A stretch of 64,000 nt of DNA, from positions 1 through 64,000 of the forward strand of contig CAUAWV010000004.1 of the NCBI GenBank assembly GCA_958433005.1. Reading direction: 5' to 3'. The notes under the pieces were generated by a model, which had not been told where the DNA came from, did not search any database, and saw only the letters and a program-made list of their open reading frames with translations. This document shows positions 60,556 through 64,000 of the stretch, in pieces (positions within the stretch are counted from its first letter, which is position 1; each line of letters opens with the position of its first letter). The translations under genes and the position numbers were made by a program. The stretch is from an uncultured Collinsella sp. Its GTDB lineage: Bacteria > Actinomycetota > Coriobacteriia > Coriobacteriales > Coriobacteriaceae.

Positions 60556-61272
60556 CTACCGCTTCTTCTTGTTCTTCTTCTGCTTGCGCTGCTTGCCCTT
60601 GGTCTCCTGGGGCTTGTCGCCCTGCTTGGCTTCGGCTGCGGCCTTCTCGGCCTTCATCTTCTTGCGTTTGGTCTCGATGCGCAGCTTTTTGTTGATGCGC
60701 GCCTTAAGGAAGGCGCCAAACTGCTCGGCATCGCCGCGAACAAAGGTGTCCTTGGGGATCGTCACGCCTTGGTCGGCGAACATGGCCACAAAGATGCGCT
60801 CGCCGTCGAGCACGTGGTCGAGCTTGTCAAACGGGAAGAACTGCGACTTGCCGCTCTTGCCCCAGACCATTAGGCCGTCTTCGTTGGCGGCGACGCGGCG
60901 ATAACGGCCGCCCATGGACTCGTCGGCCTCGACGGCATCGATAAAGTCGCGGGCGAGCGTGTGGTGCAGGTTTTTGCTCCACCAGGCCAAAAAGGCGCCG
61001 AACACGATGAGGACGACGCCAAACTTGATCCAGTTGCCACCGGCTACCAGCATGCCAATACCCAGCAGGGCGGCAATGGCGGCGGCGACATACAGGGAGC
61101 CGCGGCGTCTGGGCGAGGCGACCAGGCGGGCGAAGTCGGTGACCAGATCGTTTTCGTACTGATACTCGTTGAGGTACAGGATGCCGTCATCGGCTGCTGC
61201 CTGCGCCTCGAGCGCGACCTCGACCTGGTCGGCTGCTTCGGAGGGAATGAGGTTGCTCTCTGCGTCTGCCAT
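60556..61272 (-). CDS. YcxB-like membrane protein
   Basis: A 238-residue protein. An acidic N-terminal 30 residues, then two adjacent helices (SLYVAAAIAALLGIGMLVAG and FGVVLIVFGAFLAWWS, about 59-97), then a cytoplasmic domain of the YcxB-like type (GLMVWGKSGKSQFFPFDKLDHV, IPKDTF). The C-terminal 40 residues are almost all Lys, Arg, Gln and Glu (KQRKQKKNKKKR). Function unknown. ATG at 61272 with AGGAG at longish spacing. Divergent from dnaX. Confidence 0.78.
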   Translation of the reverse strand: MADAESNLIPSEAADQVEVALEAQAAADDGILYLNEYQYENDLVTDFARLVASPRRRGSLYVAAAIAALLGIGMLVAGGNWIKFGVVLIVFGAFLAWWSKNLHHTLARDFIDAVEADESMGGRYRRVAANEDGLMVWGKSGKSQFFPFDKLDHVLDGERIFVAMFADQGVTIPKDTFVRGDAEQFGAFLKARINKKLRIETKRKKMKAEKAAAEAKQGDKPQETKGKQRKQKKNKKKR

Positions 61273-61387
61273 ACTCTTTGGACTCCTATCGCGGCGGGCT
61301 CGCCGTACGGGTTATTATGAGTGCAGTATGCCGTGCGACCGCATGGCCGCCGCGGCAACAAGACTCAGTATACCCGGGGGAGCACCC

Positions 61388-63871
61388 ATGGAATCGTTGT
61401 ACCGAAAGTATCGCCCGCTCACCTTTGACTCCGTGGTGGGCCAGCAGCATATCGTCTCGACGCTCGAGCACGCCATCACCGAGGGGCGTCTGTCCCACGC
61501 CTACCTGTTCTGCGGACCGCGCGGCACGGGCAAGACCACCATGGCGCGCATTCTGGCCAAGGCGCTGCTGTGCCGCAATGCCGAGGCGGCGCGCGCCGAG
61601 GGTGCAAGCGGCTGCATGCCCGACGGTACTTGCGAGGAGTGCGAACTCATTGCCGAGGGCAACCACCCCGATGTCTACGAGCTCGATGCCGCAAGCCGTA
61701 CCGGCGTGGACAATGTGCGCGAGGAAATCATCAACTCCGTCAACTTTGCCCCGGTGCGCGGCAAGTACAAGATCTATATCATCGACGAGGTCCACATGCT
61801 CACGACGGCGGCGTTCAACGCGCTGCTCAAGACGCTTGAGGAGCCGCCGGCACACGTGATCTTTGTGCTGTGCACCACCGACCCGCAAAAGATTCTGGAG
61901 ACCATCCTCTCGCGCTGCCAGCGTTTCGATTTCCATCGCATCGGCAACGAGGATATTGAGCATCGCCTTGCATACGTGTGCGAGCAGGAGGGTTTCGATT
62001 ACGACGACGAGGCGCTGGCTATCGTGGCGCGTCATGCCAAGGGCGGCATGCGCGACGCGTTGTCCACGCTGGAGCAGCTGAGCGTCTTTGGCAACGGTTC
62101 TGTGCATGCGGACGACGCCCGCTCGCTTTTAGGCGAGGTTTCGGACCAGATTCTGGGCGAGTTTTCCCGCGCCATTGCCGATCGCGATGTTGCCGAGCTC
62201 TATGGACTGATTCGTGCACAGGTCGAGGAAGGAAACGACCTGCTGGAACTGACGCGCGACCTGGTGGCGCATGTGCGTGACGTGTACGTTGCCTGCGTTG
62301 CCGGTGCCCGTGCCGAGCTGTTTGAGGGCGGCTCCGAGCAGGCCGAGGCGCTTGCTGCCGAGGCCGCTGCCTTTGGCGAGCATCCTGCCGACCGCCTGGC
62401 CCGTGTGCTGACGGTGCTCGACGATGCCGCACTGGAGATGAGGGGCGCGAGCGACGTGCGCCTGGTGCTCGAGATTGCCTGCACGCGTCTGGCACGTCCC
62501 GAGGCCGATTTGACGATTGAAGCTTTGGCTGAGCGCGTAGCTCGCTTGGAGGCCATGGTTGCCAACGCCGCCGTTCCGGCGAGCGTGGCTGCTGCTCAGG
62601 CCGCCGCGCCTGCAGCATCGGTACCCGCTGCTGCCCAGCAGCCGACGCTAATTTCGGGCGTCCGAGCTGCCGCTCCGGCGGCATCCGCTGCCCCCGCTGA
62701 TACGTCCGCGCGCCAGGGCGGTATGCCTTGGGACCGTGGTGCTGCCGCTCCGGCGGCTCAGCCTGCGCCCCGTTCTGCGTCCGTGTCGGCTTCCAAGCCT
62801 GCAGCGTCTGCACCTCAGTCTGCGCCGGCTCCGACGCCTCAGCCCGTTGCGGCCCCCGCGCCTGCCACCGCTCCGGCACCTAAGCCCCAGCCCAACACCG
62901 CCGCCCAGGTTGCTGCCGCCGGTGCTGCCGAGACGCCCGCGGTCGAGGATGCCGGAGAGCTGCAGCGCAAATGGGCCGAGGTTGTCGAGCGTGTCAAGGC
63001 GCGTCAGGCTTCCTACGCAGGGCTTTTGCTCAACGCCCGCGCCACGGCCGACGACGGCTCCAAGCTCACGGTCTCGTTCCCCGCGGGTTCGACTTTTGCC
63101 ATCAAGATGCTCGGTCGCGCCGATACGCAGTCGGTGGTCCTGCCGACGGTCTGCGCGGTCTTCGGTCGTCGTACCGTCGACTATGTCCTGGATGGGGGTG
63201 GCACGCCGGCTCCTCAACATGAGGAGCATTCTCCATCTGCACGGGCTGCGGCATCTGCGGGCCCGCAACCCGTGTCCTCGGCGGCCCCTGCATCCTCGAG
63301 CGCCAGCGCGACGCAGCCAAAAGCAGCACCGGTAGCGGCACCGACCCTGTCGGCGCCTAAGCCCGCGGCGCCCAAACCGGCTGCTCCGGCTCCCGCGCCC
63401 AAGCCCGCTGCCGCGCCCGCGCCCAAGTCATCTGACCTGGGCAAAGCCCCCTGGCTACGCTCCGACAACCCCGCCGGCGCTCCTGCCAGGGGTAAGCTCC
63501 CGACTGAGCCCGCGCCCCGTGCGCCCGAGCGCTCTGCCGCTCCCAAATCTCAGCCTGCTGCGTCGTCTGCGCCGTGGGAATCCGAGCAGGTGCCCTACGA
63601 CGATGCCATGGTTGGCGGTTTTGCTGCCGATGCTGGTGGGGACGATCTGCCTCCGTTCGACGTGCCGGGTGCGGCGTCCGCGCCCAAGTCCGCTGCAACT
63701 GCCCCCAAAGAGGAGGACGCTCCTGCAGCTCCCTGGGAGTCCAACCCCGGTGCAGGCAGCCCCTTCGGCCATCAGGGTGCAGCCCCGAGCATCCCGCAGA
63801 CCGAGGACGAGGCCAAAGCCCTCATCCGCAGCGTCTTCGGCCAGTCCACCATCTTCAAGCCGGTGGAGTAG
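61388..63871 (+). CDS. dnaX: DNA polymerase III subunits gamma/tau (DnaX)
   Basis: The clamp-loader ATPase, 827 residues. AAA+ domain (1-225) with GPRGTGKTT, four zinc-site cysteines (LLCRNAE, SGCMPDGTCEEC), IIDEVHML and the SRC motif (LSRCQRFDF). Domain III runs to about 370; then a very long Ala/Pro-rich tail (about 395-827) with a small folded part near 510-600 (LQRKWAEVVERVKARQASYA). No A-rich slippery site for a short gamma form is seen. ATG at 61388 after GGGGGAGC; the reading frame upstream overlaps the divergent gene and is not used. Confidence 0.97.
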   Translation: MESLYRKYRPLTFDSVVGQQHIVSTLEHAITEGRLSHAYLFCGPRGTGKTTMARILAKALLCRNAEAARAEGASGCMPDGTCEECELIAEGNHPDVYELDAASRTGVDNVREEIINSVNFAPVRGKYKIYIIDEVHMLTTAAFNALLKTLEEPPAHVIFVLCTTDPQKILETILSRCQRFDFHRIGNEDIEHRLAYVCEQEGFDYDDEALAIVARHAKGGMRDALSTLEQLSVFGNGSVHADDARSLLGEVSDQILGEFSRAIADRDVAELYGLIRAQVEEGNDLLELTRDLVAHVRDVYVACVAGARAELFEGGSEQAEALAAEAAAFGEHPADRLARVLTVLDDAALEMRGASDVRLVLEIACTRLARPEADLTIEALAERVARLEAMVANAAVPASVAAAQAAAPAASVPAAAQQPTLISGVRAAAPAASAAPADTSARQGGMPWDRGAAAPAAQPAPRSASVSASKPAASAPQSAPAPTPQPVAAPAPATAPAPKPQPNTAAQVAAAGAAETPAVEDAGELQRKWAEVVERVKARQASYAGLLLNARATADDGSKLTVSFPAGSTFAIKMLGRADTQSVVLPTVCAVFGRRTVDYVLDGGGTPAPQHEEHSPSARAAASAGPQPVSSAAPASSSASATQPKAAPVAAPTLSAPKPAAPKPAAPAPAPKPAAAPAPKSSDLGKAPWLRSDNPAGAPARGKLPTEPAPRAPERSAAPKSQPAASSAPWESEQVPYDDAMVGGFAADAGGDDLPPFDVPGAASAPKSAATAPKEEDAPAAPWESNPGAGSPFGHQGAAPSIPQTEDEAKALIRSVFGQSTIFKPVE

Positions 63872-64000
63872 CTGTGCAGGCGGGTATACTGCTCAAGAAG
63901 AGAACCCCTTGCCCGGGCGCATCTGTATTTCGGACATGTGTAGCGTGGTGCCGCGTATCTCGCATTCGAGCAGACAGGCGCGTGACGGTCGGCCTAGGAT
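63872..64000. other. Right edge, no gene identified
   Basis: 129 bp with a TATACT box near 63883 that could be a promoter. No small SRP RNA or tRNA fold is evident. Confidence 0.3.

Noticed and set aside
62560..63700. Programmed frameshift giving a short gamma subunit in dnaX
   Set aside because: No A-rich slippery heptamer with a following hairpin was seen; the region is GC-rich Ala/Pro coding sequence.
63872..64000. Small SRP RNA or tRNA next to dnaX
   Set aside because: No conserved SRP loop sequence or cloverleaf could be folded in this stretch.

Overview
The window looks like the chromosome of a gut Coriobacteriia (Actinomycetota), most likely Collinsella or a close relative. This rests on the high-GC coding style, the dnaK-grpE-dnaJ-hspR operon, an fhaA-fhaB-PP2C-rodA/pbpA-pknB cluster of actinobacterial type, a mannose-family PTS with a DUF956 gene, and many intergenic palindromes. 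The genus is an inference; no 16S gene is present.

Layout. 1-4400: a de novo NAD operon (nadA, nadB, nadC) ending in a 3H-domain regulator (niaR-like), with a palindromic operator candidate before nadA. 4637-4822: a 2[4Fe-4S] ferredoxin. 5293-9727: the heat-shock operon dnaK-grpE-dnaJ-hspR. 9998-12298: an aconitase-superfamily hydratase. 12571-14145: two unrecognised membrane-anchored or secreted proteins, among three copies of a 33-bp palindrome. 14432-17059: clpB, which shares a 25-bp promoter motif with dnaK. 17194-20475: a small Pro-rich protein, an AAA/DUF4143 ATPase and a membrane-anchored acidic protein. 20708-25408: a DUF5692-like membrane protein and a TetR regulator, divergent from a large Fe-S/FAD oxidoreductase. 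25599: hypA. 26402-29684: mannose-family PTS (IIAB, IIC, IID) plus DUF956. 29990: tRNA-Arg(CCT).

30020-43696 is a 13.7-kb integrative mobilizable element inserted in the tRNA-Arg 3' end and bounded by a 48-bp direct repeat. It carries iteron-like repeats, an XRE regulator, a 1099-residue sortase-anchored coiled-coil protein with an internal CAP domain, a lipoprotein, MobC and relaxase, a 41-residue membrane peptide, three tandem metallophosphoesterase genes (the first frameshifted in a G6 run), a coiled-coil protein, a winged-helix protein, an excisionase-like protein and a tyrosine integrase. Beyond the right end is a second, partly inverted set of att remnants.

43973-54171 (minus strand) is a cell-wall/division signalling operon read in the order membrane kinase, fhaA, fhaB, PP2C phosphatase, a fused SEDS (RodA/FtsW)-PBP protein, PASTA kinase pknB. 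54609-60462 holds a membrane regulator with two LuxR-type HTH domains, then a secreted four-cysteine protein, two ABC permeases, an ABC ATPase and an exported accessory protein, which together resemble a peptide-response/immunity cassette. 60556-63871 has a YcxB-like membrane protein and dnaX.

The strongest unexplained signal is a repeat family at three distant intergenic loci (5047-5153, 29710-29908, 54329-54466). A 14-bp motif alternates orientation with exact 18-bp and 16-bp spacers, giving an invariant 62-bp period. Other points worth attention are the shared dnaK/clpB promoter motif, the 41-residue peptide with complementary mRNA ends, the double-HTH LuxR membrane protein and the SEDS-PBP fusion.
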